NCBI GenBank assembly: GCA_038380435.1
Contig: JAWZYU010000010.1
Location: 47,402,135-47,466,134 of the forward strand
Direction of reading: 5' to 3'
DNA length: 64,000 bases
From: Ryuthela nishihirai
Taxonomy: Eukaryota > Arthropoda > Arachnida > Araneae > Heptathelidae
The position numbers and the translations under genes were made by a program. Below are positions 1 to 10,383 of this stretch, piece by piece. Position 1 is the stretch's first letter. Every line of letters begins with the position of its first letter. The notes under the pieces are model-generated. The model did no database searches. It was not told the origin of the DNA and saw only the letters and a program-made list of their open reading frames with translations.

Positions 1-895
1 CGACTTGTTATGCGCTATCACTGCATCATCGATCCGCAACTGAACTTCGACTGTAGCATTTCACTGACAACATTTCGTTGTTTGGTAAAAAACACATTCA
101 TCTCTCCCAATCTAGAATTTACATTATCCATTTATAGATCCATTGGTAGAGTGTTATCATATATCTATATCTAGCTTGGAATGGAGTACCAAATAATAAA
201 TAGATTTTTAGTTGAAACAAATTTGTATGAAAGATACATATACAATAGAAAATGGAATAAACGAAATCAATAGGCTCCTTGTTTTGTAATAATCATTCTG
301 TTTGCTTAATAACATTTCGTATTCGTTAACTGTCTTACAAACAATTAATAATATCAGGAATTAATTAGTTCACAATCACTTAATAATATTCGATATTTGT
401 CATATTATATCTTTTTATTCCTTTCTATTGTGTCAGAAGTGTAAGAAGTACATCTATCACTCGATTTACCCAGTGATTTACCAGATTACACGGTGATTTT
501 TCCGGAAAATCACGTTGTAAATCGAGACCAACAACGTATGGAAAAAAAGGGGTTAGTTTCCGAAAAAATCCTTGTTATTAATAAAACCTACATTAAAAGT
601 TTTATTTATATATATTTATCTCAAATTTCAGTTCAGCCATAATAATAAACTTGAATGCAACATTATTTTGCACTTTATTTGCATTAATTCAGATAAGTTT
701 AGATTAATTTATCATATATTTCTTTTTGGTCACGAAAAATACTCATCGTTAATGCAGACATACACTATCGAATTTTAAGATGAAATTTGAAAGAAGGATA
801 TGTATTTATGAACTGAACATAACTTAGACACTTTATTTTGTAAAATTAGAATATCTTGTGTGAGACAGTGTACCTACAAATTATTTTGTTTAATA
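1..895. other. AT-rich intergenic sequence, no gene seen
   Basis: No SINE, transposase or protein-like frame was recognised here. The only structure is a nested hairpin: outer arms at 460-469 and 517-526 (CTCGATTTAC against GTAAATCGAG) enclose inner arms at 493-500 and 506-513 around a central CCGG. Confidence 0.5.
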
Positions 896-903
896 GTCTA
901 GAA

Positions 904-1112
904 TAGGGGTTTTCAACGTGGGGTACGCGGGAAATTTTTTTGGGGTACACCGTGCGAGCTCAAAAGTTTCTAGATATATGTGATGTATATATATTCTATT
1001 TTATTCCCATTGTTATACTATAACTATAGTTTGATCTATCTATAAAAGGGGTACGGCAGTTACATACTCATTTCCAGGGGGTACGTGAAGCATAAAAGGT
1101 TGAGCACCACTG
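904..1112 (+). mobile_element. hAT-like MITE, family hAT-1, copy 1
   Basis: A 209-bp non-autonomous element. Its left end reads TAGGGGTTTTCAACGTGGGG and its right end, reversed, begins CAGTGGTGCTCAACC, so the ends are imperfect terminal inverted repeats of the CAGNGGTTCTCAAC type known from hAT-Charlie elements. A perfect 8-bp target duplication GTCTAGAA flanks it (896-903 and 1113-1120), which fits hAT insertion. There is no coding capacity. A second copy in the opposite orientation lies at 51733-51936. Confidence 0.85.
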
Positions 1113-1370
1113 GTCTAGAAAGTTAAGCTTGTTGCTACAAATAAGAATTATTAGATCGAAAGAATTCAGTCGACAAAAGTCAGATCTCACTACCGATCCA
1201 AAACATGTTTTATGAATACTTCGAGAGACAGTTAGCATTGCAATGGCAAGAATACAATTTAGCGAAAGAATATAAATATAATTTATTACAAATGATGATT
1301 TTATTAATATAAGTTTTCTTCTTGAAAATAAATGATATCAGCTAAAACCATTTAACTTATTTTTACTTTG

Positions 1371-1500
1371 GGGAGGCTTCCATCTGTCTCCTTAGAGTTG
1401 TCCAGTGGGTTTCCTTACCCTACCCCTCTGGGGTATTTGTGATCTGCTCATTTAGACCATTATGTGCAGAAAAGAGGCCAGTCAGAGATAAAATACCACA
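1371..1500 (+). mobile_element. SINE-A, 5'-truncated tail
   Basis: Only the last third of SINE-A survives, from the segment equivalent to GGAGGCTACCATCTGTCTCC to the 3' end. It is diverged. 5' truncation is the usual product of incomplete target-primed reverse transcription. Confidence 0.7.
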
Positions 1501-1619
1501 CAAAGCCAATTTCGAACTTTTATTATCAGACTTCATTTTGGTTTTGTTTCTGGAACCAAAATACCATCGACACATTTTACTTTCTATGAAATTAGTTAGT
1601 TTTCTATATATGCTACAGT

Positions 1620-1859
1620 CAGGCCCGTATCTAGGAAAAAGTAAAGAAGGTGGGAGTGGGGGGCAAGAAACTAAATTCCATTGTAGTACAATATTGTTTT
1701 CCTCCGTTTTAGAGGTCTTAAAAATTTTTTTGAAAAATGCGTGAAATATGTTTAAGTTTTATCATTTTTTTTTTGCGTTCATTACCCTTACTAGCATTCT
1801 CAAAAGGTGGTGTGTGTGATTTGTATGGCTCCCCCCCCCCCTCCCTAGATCTGGCCCTG
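1620..1859 (+). mobile_element. hAT-like MITE, family hAT-3, most complete copy
   Basis: A 240-bp element with ends CAGGCCCGTATCTAGG and, on the other strand, CAGGGCCAGATCTAGGG. The flanking 8-mers GCTACAGT (1612-1619) and TCTATAGT (1860-1867) agree at 6 of 8 positions, as expected for a decayed 8-bp hAT duplication. It contains a G-rich stretch near the left end and a run of C near the right end. Related partial copies lie at 3327-3508 plus 4695-4752, and at 19063-19222. Confidence 0.65.
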
Positions 1860-2430
1860 TCTATAGTATTTATATTCGGGAGTTAAGTCGTATCTCAGGC
1901 TAAATTTTCTTTCATGCTAAATTTAATCTATTAATTAATTTTTTATTGTAAATTATTTTTTTAGGTTTCCAAACAATTTATTATTCCGTTCTACTAAATT
2001 TCTTTTACGTGTAAACTAAATGTAAAAGCCGAATACATTTGACAATACGAGTGCTATCCTTTATCTTGTCAATTGCATGCACCCAGAAATTATTTCAAAA
2101 ATACACTAGTAAAAGGGTCTTTTCATTTCTGAGCAACTGTTTCTGCAAAAGTTTTAAAAAAGTTTTATATTTGAAACATTGAACTAGATTCATGATTCAA
2201 TATTAGGGATGATGTCTGGCTCAAACTCTGAATAACTCAGATAATGTAGGGCTATGATCCGCTCATGCTCAATTATAACTTAATTTGTATTTTTTTTTCT
2301 TCTAATTTCGAAAATTTCTTTATTTTAATATCAGCCATTTAAACAGCTTTTGATTCTTTTCTTAGAAATTCTTTATTTTGTTAATGAGCCACTATTAACT
2401 TTTTAAATAATGTTACTAAATAATTTTTCG
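1860..2430. other. AT-rich spacer, nothing recognised
   Basis: Homopolymer-rich sequence with no protein-like frame and no clear repeat family. Confidence 0.5.
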
Positions 2431-2654
2431 GTTTCCACAGATTAGAGTCCCGCCTGGGACAGTGTTGAGATTTATTTCAGCAAATTCCCCCCCCCCCCCT
2501 GGTAGAAAGGAACACCGATGGGCTTGGAAGGACCGTCGTCCGTGGAATAGAATGCTAAGCCGTGGTCCCATGTTAAAGGGTGCGGAGGGTATGCAGAGGG
2601 TATTATGTGCAGAGGGTATGGCCCCAGGAGAGGCATACCCTCTGCATGTTAAAA
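2431..2654 (+). mobile_element. SINE-A, partial, with internal hairpin
   Basis: Starts near box B (AGTCCCGCCTGGG) and runs to the CACGTTAAAGAAC-like segment, where it stops. It carries a 13-C homopolymer at 2487-2499. A locally amplified motif, AGAGGGTAT, forms a hairpin with 13-bp arms (2608-2620 and 2634-2646). Overlapping short reading frames on both strands here are by-products of the SINE. Confidence 0.75.
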
Positions 2655-2722
2655 CCAGTGGTAAAAGTAGTCTGGTACGCCGTGCCGGCAAGAAATTATT
2701 TGCCAGTACTGCGTACCAGTGA
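2655..2722. repeat. Short inverted-repeat MITE-like remnant
   Basis: Reads CAGTGGTAAAAGTAGTCTGG at the left and GCGTACCAGTG at the right, with GGTACGC and GCGTACC as inverted ends. A related sequence in the opposite orientation occurs around 5868-5910 (TGCTTTCACCACTGG). Probably a small hAT-like MITE relic; the boundaries are not secure. Confidence 0.35.
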
Positions 2723-3326
2723 AACATTTTAATAATAGTTTTAATTTTTTATAATTAAGTTTTAAATTAATAAAATTTAAATATAAAATATTTCATAATT
2801 TACCTGCAAATATTAAAGATGAAACAAACTTTCACAATTTTAAAAAGAAGTTGCAAATCTGGATTTTTGAATATAACGATACTGAAAAACTTCTTTAAAA
2901 ATTGTTAATAATAATTATTTTGCTACATATAAGTTTTGTGTTTTTGAATTTCTATCTTTCATTGTTTTAAAAATAGATGGAAAACTATATCACATCTAAA
3001 TTTTGTATTGAATTTGTTACCTTTATAAAAATGTTTTACCAAATTGTACAAACCCACATGCGAGTTACTTGAACTCTTGTGATTATTTTCAATGTTCCTA
3101 AAATTGAATACATAATTTTAGAAAATATGTTATGCAAAATTCTTTATATGTAATGTATAACTTTTCTATTCTACGGGAATAAATGTCTATGTCGATATCT
3201 ATTTTTCGGTATTTGCGGATTTAATGATTTCTGTTACACTTCAGTGCTCTTTCAATTGAGCATTTAATTAAGAAAAGCATATTCTTCCTTGTAAAAAAAA
3301 TCTTTAAATTTCAATAACACTATTAC
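2723..3326. other. AT-rich spacer, nothing recognised
   Basis: Very AT-rich, with no coding signal and no family match inside the window. Confidence 0.5.
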
Positions 3327-4752
3327 AGCAGAAAAAAAATATCTTGTGGGGGGGAGGAGAAAGCGACTCAATCAAGCCGTAAAAAGTGATGGATTTCCAT
3401 TATAATGTCAAATTTTTCCCCTTCGTTTCAGAGTTTTTTTTAAATATTTCAAAAATGCATGGAATATGTACAAATGTAGTAACTTTTGGACTTCATTATC
3501 TCCATTAGCAGGGCTGATATTCAGCCGGTACGCACCGGTACCACCGTACTGGTTGTTAAAAATATTGAAATTCCTCCCTACCGGTTGTTAAATAGTATAA
3601 TAATTTTGATAAGTCGGAAGATTATTTAATAACGTGAATACTAATACAAATTCATTAGTTAAAGTTAATTTTTTTTTAGAATATAATTTTTATTCATAAG
3701 AGTAAAGAATACAAATACATTTACACTTTGACCCGCAAAGCTAAATAGCTTATCTGCAGGAAAATGAATAAATTATATTAACATAAGTCATTCAGCCACA
3801 AAAATGGTGTACATCAAATAAATCCATAAAACACAACACATAAAAATCAGCTAACTAGAAAATACCAAATAATTTTTTAATTCCATTTTATGTCTTCTAA
3901 AAGAATCTATATTTAGTAATTCTTTTGGAATAGCATTAAATATAAGTGGTACTTGATATTCGGAGGTATGTTTCCCGTAATTATTTCGAAAATTTGGCAA
4001 TTTGTAATAACCCTGGTTTGAAGTCTTGTATTTTTATTATGTTGAATTTTTAGTTTGTAAGTTTCGTCAAAAAATTTTTTAATTATTACATTATATTTAT
4101 ATAAATTGCTGTAGGACAAAATATTTAAAAATTTTAATCTATCGGTAGAAGTTTTATAATTTTTTTTTGCAAATGAAACGGAATAATATTTTTAGCTATT
4201 ATAGACTGCAGTTTTTCTATTTCATTTATGTTAGTTAAGTTAGTTGTTCCATGCACAATTATTCCATAATTTAAAATAGATTCGCATATTGCTTTATAAA
4301 ATAGGACACATGTTTCCATATTTAATACGTATTTCAATTTTTGAATTTTTATCGCCGATATTCTCAAGCTTTCACATATGTGGGATATATGGGCATTCCA
4401 CCTAAAATATTCATCAAAAATGATTCCTAAGTAATTTATTTTATTTACTTGCTCAACAAGTGGGCAGTTGCATAATGATTCATAATTCGAAGCATCCTTT
4501 TTTCTGCAATTTATTTTATGAGTTTTGATAAAGAGGTTTTGATGAATATGAAATCCTGGTGAATGAATAATCATCAGTTTTGTTTTTTTCTCATTTAAAT
4601 AGATTTTATTATAATTTAACGTTTTATTATAATTGACGTAGGATATTGCGATAACCATTTATCAATGGCCTTCTAGACATCCGGTATGCTAATTTATGTT
4701 TCCGTACCGGTTGTTAAATCTAATCTCCCCCCACCCCCTAGATCCATCCCTG
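3327..4752 (+). mobile_element. Nested mosaic: hAT-3 copy split by inserted elements
   Basis: The left part (about 3327-3508) aligns by eye with hAT-3 at 1620-1859, including GGATTTCCATTATAATG and AAAAATGCATGGAATATG. The right part (about 4695-4752) matches the hAT-3 right end, CCCCCTAGATCCATCCCTG. Between them sits foreign DNA beginning CAGGGCTGATATTCAGCCGG at 3509, with repeated ACCGGTTGTTAAA at both sides, and inside that a non-LTR retrotransposon relic. At least two later insertions into one MITE are implied; inner boundaries are uncertain. Confidence 0.5.
3665..4658 (-). pseudogene. Non-LTR retrotransposon reverse transcriptase, 3' fragment
   Basis: Read on the minus strand, a 174-residue frame (4658-4134) carries the pattern found just after the reverse transcriptase catalytic domain of LINE-type elements. 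YLGIIFDEYFRWNAHI is followed by an Ile/Lys-rich helix, then FYKAICESILNYGIIVHG and NINEIEKLQ. After a frameshift near 4120-4135 the frame resumes (4119-3913) with a C-terminal SHNTR-like NKNTRLQ segment and ends about 250 bp before the presumed 3' end near 3665. Endonuclease and catalytic YADD regions are missing. A jockey/CR1-type relic is likely; the clade cannot be settled by eye. Confidence 0.65.
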
Positions 4753-4779
4753 GTTTAATACTTTAGATATCAAGCTGTT

Positions 4780-5040
4780 TGAAAACCGCATACTTGAGGT
4801 TCCATTTCTGCCGCTAGGGTGTGCCAAGAGGGGATATAAGTACTCCATTCTCTCTTTGAACGATTAACAAAGATATTGGGCATTTTCTGGCCATAAAACA
4901 TGGTGTTTGGAGCCACGCCATGCTCCAAACATCAAATTCAGGTCGCTCCAGGCGCGTTCTGAGCTTGCTCACACACGTTCGGCTTTCAGACGTCAGTCCA
5001 CTGTCGGCTTCCGTTTGAGCAACAGCGAATTGTATGCATT
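4780..5040. other. Moderately GC-rich unique block with hairpin
   Basis: Higher GC than its surroundings. It has a 10-bp inverted repeat TGTTTGGAGC / GCTCCAAACA (4904-4913 and 4922-4931) with an 8-nt loop, and a TATA-like GATATAAGT near 4833. There is no protein-like frame. It could be a MITE piece or a regulatory stretch; function unknown. Confidence 0.3.
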
Positions 5041-5727
5041 CAACTCAGTTTTATTTGCATATTTTTTCATGCATTCGTAAGGTACCATGTTTTTATTGAT
5101 TGTAATTGATAAATTTTAAAAATAACTGTCAAAGAAGTATTCCCTCTAAATTTAACGTTAATATCAAATATAAGGGAAAAATTGTCTTCAGTGGGGTGGA
5201 ATGCGAACTCACGACCTCTTAATAGTATATTCCACCCTACTCAAGACAATATCATCTCTGTATTTGATACCGACGTTAAACTAAGAGTTCAAAACGGTAG
5301 AAAAATTTCTTCAATTTAAAAGTTTCTCGGAATCTCCGAAATGTCATTAAAAAAATGTTAAATTTGGCATCTGGGTTTAGAATACGCGAGTTGTGTTATT
5401 AAAATATAAGTTAAAAGTTTATTTTTCCTTCTAGATATATGTGATTTTAATTTTAAGAAAAAACAACTTAAAAACATTAAATTTAAAAACTATTAAAACA
5501 AAAATTTTAAAAACAAATTAAAAACATTAAGTTAAAAAAAGTCACATCTCATTATTGGTTTTTCAATGAAGCCGAAATCGAAGTTTGCCGCGGAATCAGT
5601 AAGTATTCACGTGTATTAATTTTATTTCACATTAAAAACCCCTAAATCATTCGTTATTAGCGGAAAACATAGGGAAAAATAGTAAACACTGCAGCACTGT
5701 ACTTTCGTCACCATAAAAATAAATAAT
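5041..5727. other. AT-rich spacer with a tRNA-like trace
   Basis: No gene is seen. Around 5187-5225 the sequence GGGTGGAATGCGAACTCACG resembles a reversed tRNA T-arm and pairs loosely with a similar piece at 13726-13762, so a decayed tRNA-headed repeat is possible. Confidence 0.35.
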
Positions 5728-5815
5728 AAATAGATAAATACCACCTCAAGGAGCTGCTTGCCAAAGAGGTCTGACAACTTACATGTCACTTATTACCTAT
5801 GTAAGAGGACTTCAG
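5728..5815 (-). mobile_element. SINE-B tail fragment
   Basis: The segment CTCAAGGAGCTGCTTGCC followed by AAAGAGGTCTGACAA matches the tail of SINE-B at 50130-50336 in the same orientation. The head is absent. Confidence 0.6.
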
Positions 5816-6011
5816 TGGAGCGACCGCCTATGTGTGATTTTCCACAAATAGCTATGATTTGAAGCGTACCAGTAAGGAATAAAATCTGCTTTCACCACTG
5901 GTTAAAACCCTCTTGGTGTTACACATTTATCCTTCTCTCTACTTTGTAAGCGACAGAGTAAGACTCAACCAATGGCTGTGTGGCGGAGCTGCCACGCCAG
6001 TACCACTAGAG

Positions 6012-6523
6012 CAGACATGTCAAACTCGTTAACCACCGAGGGCCATATTAAGTATTATATATTAAATCGCGGGCCGCAAAACAAAAAAAACCAGATGAAA
6101 ATTGTTATGTGCAAACTAGACTAGAACGCAGTATTCGTTCACTGACTGCTAACGAATAGCTTCCGACTCTACTGGCATTTCGTGACTCATTGCCATGCGC
6201 AAAGTACGTACATTTGAATGACCTCGAGACATGTGTATACATGTCGGAGCCCGATCGTAGAATTGCTCATATCATGAAATGCCACTATTTCATGAAATGA
6301 TCGGGCATTTCATGATATGAGCAATTCTACGATCGGGCTCCGACATATACATTTATGCGCAATAGTTTCCCTTATATATAAATGGAAATGTTTCTGAACT
6401 ACGTTTATTTAATTCATGTACCGTGTACGTACCTATAATTTTAATTAAAGAATCCAGTGTTGTTAAAAGTTAAATAAACGTATTGCTTATCAATCTTGGC
6501 GGGCCGCGTGTTTGACATGCCTG
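6012..6523 (+). mobile_element. hAT-like MITE, family hAT-2, copy 1
   Basis: A 512-bp element with left end CAGACATGTCAAACTCGTTA and a right end that, reversed, begins CAGGCATGTCAAACAC. Such CATGTCAAAC ends next to GGGCCGC are familiar from hAT-Charlie type elements. Flanking 8-mers CACTAGAG (6004-6011) and CACTAGAC (6524-6531) match at 7 of 8. It contains a perfect 43-bp inverted repeat (6241-6283 with 6304-6346). A second, shorter copy in the opposite orientation is at 8343-8544. Confidence 0.85.
6241..6346. repeat. Perfect 43-bp inverted repeat, 20-bp spacer
   Basis: Arms 6241-6283 and 6304-6346 are exact reverse complements, beginning ATGTCGGAGCCCGATCG. The spacer itself holds ATTTCATGAAAT, a palindrome, so a cruciform could extend further. 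The arm sequence GATCGTAGAATTGCTCATAT recurs once in hAT-2 copy 2 near 8411. Confidence 0.95.
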
Positions 6524-6544
6524 CACTAGACGATCACTTAGCTC

Positions 6545-6720
6545 TGGGGGGAGAACACGTTCCAGACACTTGGAGGGTCTTGACGGAGGCTACCATCTGT
6601 CTCCTAATAGCTATCCAGTGGGTCCTCTTCCTCCAACCTTCTATGAGTCCTCGGGGTCCTTGTGATCTGGCCATTTAGCCCTTGGGTGAAATAAAGTGCC
6701 GCTCAGAGGTAAACAACCCA
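6545..6720 (+). mobile_element. SINE-A tail, next to a MITE
   Basis: Starts about 20 bp after the hAT-2 right target duplication and runs to the normal 3' end (AGGTAAACAACCCA). The host SINE may once have extended left of the MITE, but the left flank is too diverged to say. Confidence 0.75.
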
Positions 6721-7309
6721 AACAAATCTTAGGTAAACCGCAATACACGTAAACATTGAACGCCTTACCTGAAAATTTTTATTAATTAACAAGCCATTAC
6801 TGTCCATTAACTGACTATTACTTAAAATAATACGATGTCTCGTTTACCATTCAAATTACACTGCTGTAATACGCGATTAAAATCACTTTTGAAAAATTTT
6901 CTTTAAACGCGTAAAATTGTAAAACCAGTATAATTTAAACATTTTTCATTTTTTTCTGGTGAAGAAAATCCTTCACCAGACAAAATACGTTAAATACTTT
7001 TGTATGCCGAAAATTAAAAAAAAATCTAACTTTAAACGGACTTCAAGATTCTACTTCGTCATAATCTCACTGGCAAAGAGGAAAATTTATTATGCACAAT
7101 CTGGTTGAGATAACGAACGATGGGAAATTTTGCACCAAGCCTAGCGCTATTCATCAAAATTCTTGCATTTTTATGCAATGCGTTTGGCACTGTTTAGGGG
7201 AAAAATTGGTCACGCTAGACATATCGAACTTTAGGTGCTTTTCTATTGAGTTCGCCTGTTGCTGAAAATGTAGATAAAAGGTTTTCACACCTTTCAACTT
7301 CATAAGCAC
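6721..7309. other. AT-rich spacer, nothing recognised
   Basis: No repeat family or coding signal was identified. Confidence 0.45.
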
Positions 7310-8165
7310 ACTTTTTGACTTTCTTTTATATCCCACTTTCGATTTTTTTTCTTATTTATCACTTTTTGAATATGGACATTTTCCTTACTTGTATATTTAA
7401 TTTGATAACATTTCTTAAACGCTAATTTTTTTTAAAATTTTTCTATCCAACCATTTTTTTGATAATACTTTTCTTACGTGACACATTTGAATTCCATTTT
7501 ATTTCACGTACTTGATTAGATCACATTTCTCTCAAATGCACCTTTTTGATTGTCTATCTTCTTAAATAGCACTTTTCATAATATTTTTCTTCATTCCATT
7601 TTTTGTTTCATTTTAATAATATGCGGACGTCAAAATAATTAGCTCTCTTTTGAAAATGCGCAAAACAAAGTTGTTAATATATTGGCAATTTTCATCTGTC
7701 AGTTACGAAAATACCTTGAATTTTATTTCTTTATATCTTTATTTAATATTATTTTGAAAATATTAAATATTTTTGTTTGATTATCAGAAATTTCAAGGCA
7801 GCCTTTTTTTACGCTTACATTGATTACGTCAGTTCTCTCGTGTTTCTGATTATTTCCACGCTTCCCAGGTACAGTCGCTCAAAAAAATATCCGAACACTG
7901 TGGTTGATTACAGAATTCAGAAAAAATAACTGACAACGATTTTTTTTCAGAAATTAGTGATCTGGCAACCTCCGTGTCACGTGAGCTCTTTTGAGCGACT
8001 GCACATCTGATTTTTTCCTTGCTTTCCTCGTATTTCTGATTACTTCTCTTCTTCTCTCCCACATCTGATAACTTTCCTGCTTCCAACACACTTTTGATTA
8101 CTTCCCTACTTCTCTCCATTTCTGATTATTTTTTTGCTTCTCTCACATTTCTGGTTATTTCAATG
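7310..8165. repeat. Degenerate minisatellite, about 30-bp unit, interrupted
   Basis: Repeated variants of ATTTCTGATTACTTCTC separated by about 30 bp, clearest at 8015-8160 and decaying leftwards. A small MITE (7872-8001) is inserted in it. Pyrimidine-rich on the plus strand. Confidence 0.6.
7872..8001. mobile_element. Tiny TIR element inserted in the minisatellite
   Basis: 130 bp bounded by CAGTCGCTCAAAA and its inverse TTTTGAGCGACTG, preceded by TA (7870-7871) and followed by CA. The size, TIRs and probable TA target suggest a Tc1/mariner-type MITE. No reading frame. Confidence 0.6.
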
Positions 8166-8308
8166 TGAAAAGGCAGGATAACACCTGAGCATATACCGCT
8201 ACCATCTCCATCAGGTTAATGCCTGAATGGATACCGCTACCATCTCCAGCAGTATTACGCTTCCAGTATAATATCCTAGCATTTCTAGCAGTATAATGCT
8301 TCCATCAG

Positions 8309-8846
8309 CAGGGCCGGACTTTGACCTTCTGAGGCCCTAGGCCAGGCATGTCAAACACGCGGCTCGCGGGCCGCATGCGATCCGCCGGGAACTGTTCTGC
8401 AGCCCGCCAGATCGTAGAATTGCTCATATCATGAAATGCCCGATCATTTCATGATCATTCCATTCGTTTTTTTGTTTTGCGGCCCGCGATTTAATATATA
8501 ATACTTAATATGGCCCTCGGTGGTTAACGAGTTTGACATGCTTGCCCTAGGCTATGGTAAGTTTATGAGGTGTCCAAAAATTCGAAAGTCGAAATATATA
8601 TATATATTTCACTCTGATTCAAGGGAAAGAAATACATTAAACAAATGTTGAAAACATTTTTACTAGCACTGGTATACAATGACTGTGTAAAGCCAATATG
8701 GACAATGTATGCGCAATAGATTAATTTAAATATTAAAATACATTTTTGCGTGGCACAATAAAATTTGAAATGCATTTCATCGAGGCTCCTCTTATTGGGA
8801 AGTCCTAAGTTGTATCTTAGTTAGCTTATGCGTATGTTCGACCCTG
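8309..8846. mobile_element. hAT-like MITE (hAT-4) inserted in the minisatellite
   Basis: Left end CAGGGCCGGACTTTGACC; right end reversed begins CAGGGTCGAACATACGC. Flanking 8-mers TCCATCAG (8301-8308) and TCAATAAG (8847-8854) agree at 6 of 8. The satellite continues on both sides, which independently marks the boundaries. It itself contains hAT-2 copy 2. Confidence 0.65.
8343..8544 (-). mobile_element. hAT-like MITE, family hAT-2, copy 2 (nested)
   Basis: 202 bp with ends CAGGCATGTCAAACAC and, reversed, CAAGCATGTCAAACTCG. A perfect 8-bp target duplication CCCTAGGC flanks it (8335-8342 and 8545-8552). It is in the opposite orientation to copy 1 and lacks most of its interior, keeping part of the inverted-repeat sequence. 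It sits inside hAT-4, which sits inside a minisatellite. Confidence 0.85.
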
Positions 8847-9102
8847 TCAATAAGGATACCACTACCATCTACAGCAGGATAATGCATCCAGACGAATACC
8901 ATTACCATCTCCAAGCAAGATAACACTTGTATAATATCAGAATACCACTACATTCTCCAGCAGGATAAACATTTGCATCAGGATAGCACCACAACCTCCA
9001 GAAGAATAACATTGCCATCAGGACAACTTTATCATCTTCAACAGAATAACGCTTCCAGCTGAAAGTCGCTATCTTCTCCAGTAGGATAACGCTACGACTT
9101 CC

Positions 9103-9300
9103 AAGGAGTTCCAGCCTGTTCCGTGGCTAACCAAGTCCTCGGACGTGTTACTAATCGAATATATTTGTGATATTGTAGGACGTTGTTTGCAAGTGAATCA
9201 TCAACCATCACGCAACCTATCTTCCCTTTGGGACCATGAGGCGTGGTACACAGCATGATATTATTTGCATGGAGAGTACGCTGCCACTGTGTCGCCATCA
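9103..9300 (+). pseudogene. Tc1-like transposase, C-terminal relic
   Basis: In the plus-strand frame starting at 9103 the translation contains SSDVLLIEYICDIVGR, a decayed form of the Tc1 family motif SPDLxPIExxWDxxGR. The Glu of IEY is the third acidic residue of the D,D34,E triad. It is followed by a poorly conserved LSSLWDHEAWYT segment and then a TGA. The N-terminal two thirds are absent. The 69-residue minus-strand frame over the same bases is a shadow. It is a different, older relic from the element at 33870-35381. Confidence 0.6.
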
Positions 9301-9309
9301 TCGTAGTTA

Positions 9310-10130
9310 TACAACGTACTAATAATGGGTTCGCTGTACTGTTTTCTGTATGAATAAATTATTATATTGTTCTTTAACTGGAATCTCTTCATGTCCATTT
9401 AACGACCTGTCTCACTCTCCCGATTTGCATAACTATCGATCCATTGTTTCCATGGAGAAAGTCTCAGAGTGTATTTCGAAAAAATATAAAAGAAAACAGA
9501 CTACATTACAACGGAGGGGGAGGGGGGGACATGTGCTGCAAAAATAGTTTTTTCGACAGAAATACTTTTGAACTACGTGCGAGTTTGTCACTTCCCCACT
9601 CTCTTCCTAAATTTCTTCTTGATCAGAATTCGTTTCTACATTTTATGTTTCATCTAATAGTTCAAATAATTTGGCACTTTTTTTTTTCAGAAACATCACC
9701 AAAGAGCACATTTTCCTTACCTCTCTCAATGTTCAGAATTTCTCAGTTTCACAGATATCAAAAATTAATAATATCTCAGTACGTTGTTCCACAAGTGTAA
9801 TAATGATTTCCTTAGTCTCAATTGCAAATGAAAGGTGACACAAAATACGGTATAAAATGAAATAAGGGATATTTTAAAGAATTCTCAGTTATACAAAGGT
9901 AGATTTTAATTCATTCGATATGGGTTGATAGTTGCTGTTCCAGCAGGCAAAACTGATTAGTTCTTACTGAGGTTATGGTCAATAATGTGTTCGGTCTTGG
10001 TAGGGGCATTTCCTTGTATGATAAGGCTGTAGAAATTAGGGGTGGTTTCTAGGACCCTTATCTCTCTTATACTTTGCACAATAATAATAATAATTCGGCA
10101 TCTTCTGAATGTAACTGAGCGTTAGCTTTG
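9310..10130. other. Spacer, no gene supported
   Basis: Overlapping short frames at 9350-9800 are composition-driven (runs of G and T) and resemble no protein I know. No terminal repeats were found. Confidence 0.45.
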
Positions 10131-10245
10131 CTTATTAATTACCGAGGGCATTCAAAACGTTCTTAGCATTTGTCTCTAAATTTGCATTTTTGCATGCTTC
10201 CGAAGTTATCGAGTTACGGCTTGTTTGAAAGCTTGTCTAAAACTT

Positions 10246-10300
10246 ATTGTGTGTTATTATGTGTTAAAAACAAAGGCCATTATGTGTTAAAAACAAAGGT
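10246..10300 (+). repeat. Short tandem duplication
   Basis: ATTATGTGTTAAAAACAAAG occurs twice back to back with about 25-bp spacing, just upstream of the mariner relic. Confidence 0.75.
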
Positions 10301-10383
10301 CATATGATCATTTCTCACTTCGCTGATGGCGCGTAAAATTCAGTCTGAGAAATCTGTGTATTGTTGCTTGAAGTCTACTAAAG

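Larger units (their letters stand above)
8170..9100. repeat. Minisatellite, about 38-40-bp unit, split by a transposon
   Basis: Units built on ATACCGCTACCATCTCCAGC and GGATAATGCTTCCAG run from about 8170 to 8308 and resume from about 8855 to 9100. The 538-bp interruption is a nested pair of elements (8309-8846). Units are quite diverged. Confidence 0.75.

Noticed and set aside
4833..4842. TATA box of a gene
   Set aside because: A single GATATAAGT match with no downstream coding sequence or other promoter evidence.
9092..9301. 69-codon minus-strand frame
   Set aside because: The plus strand of the same bases carries a decayed Tc1 transposase C-terminus, so this frame is a shadow.
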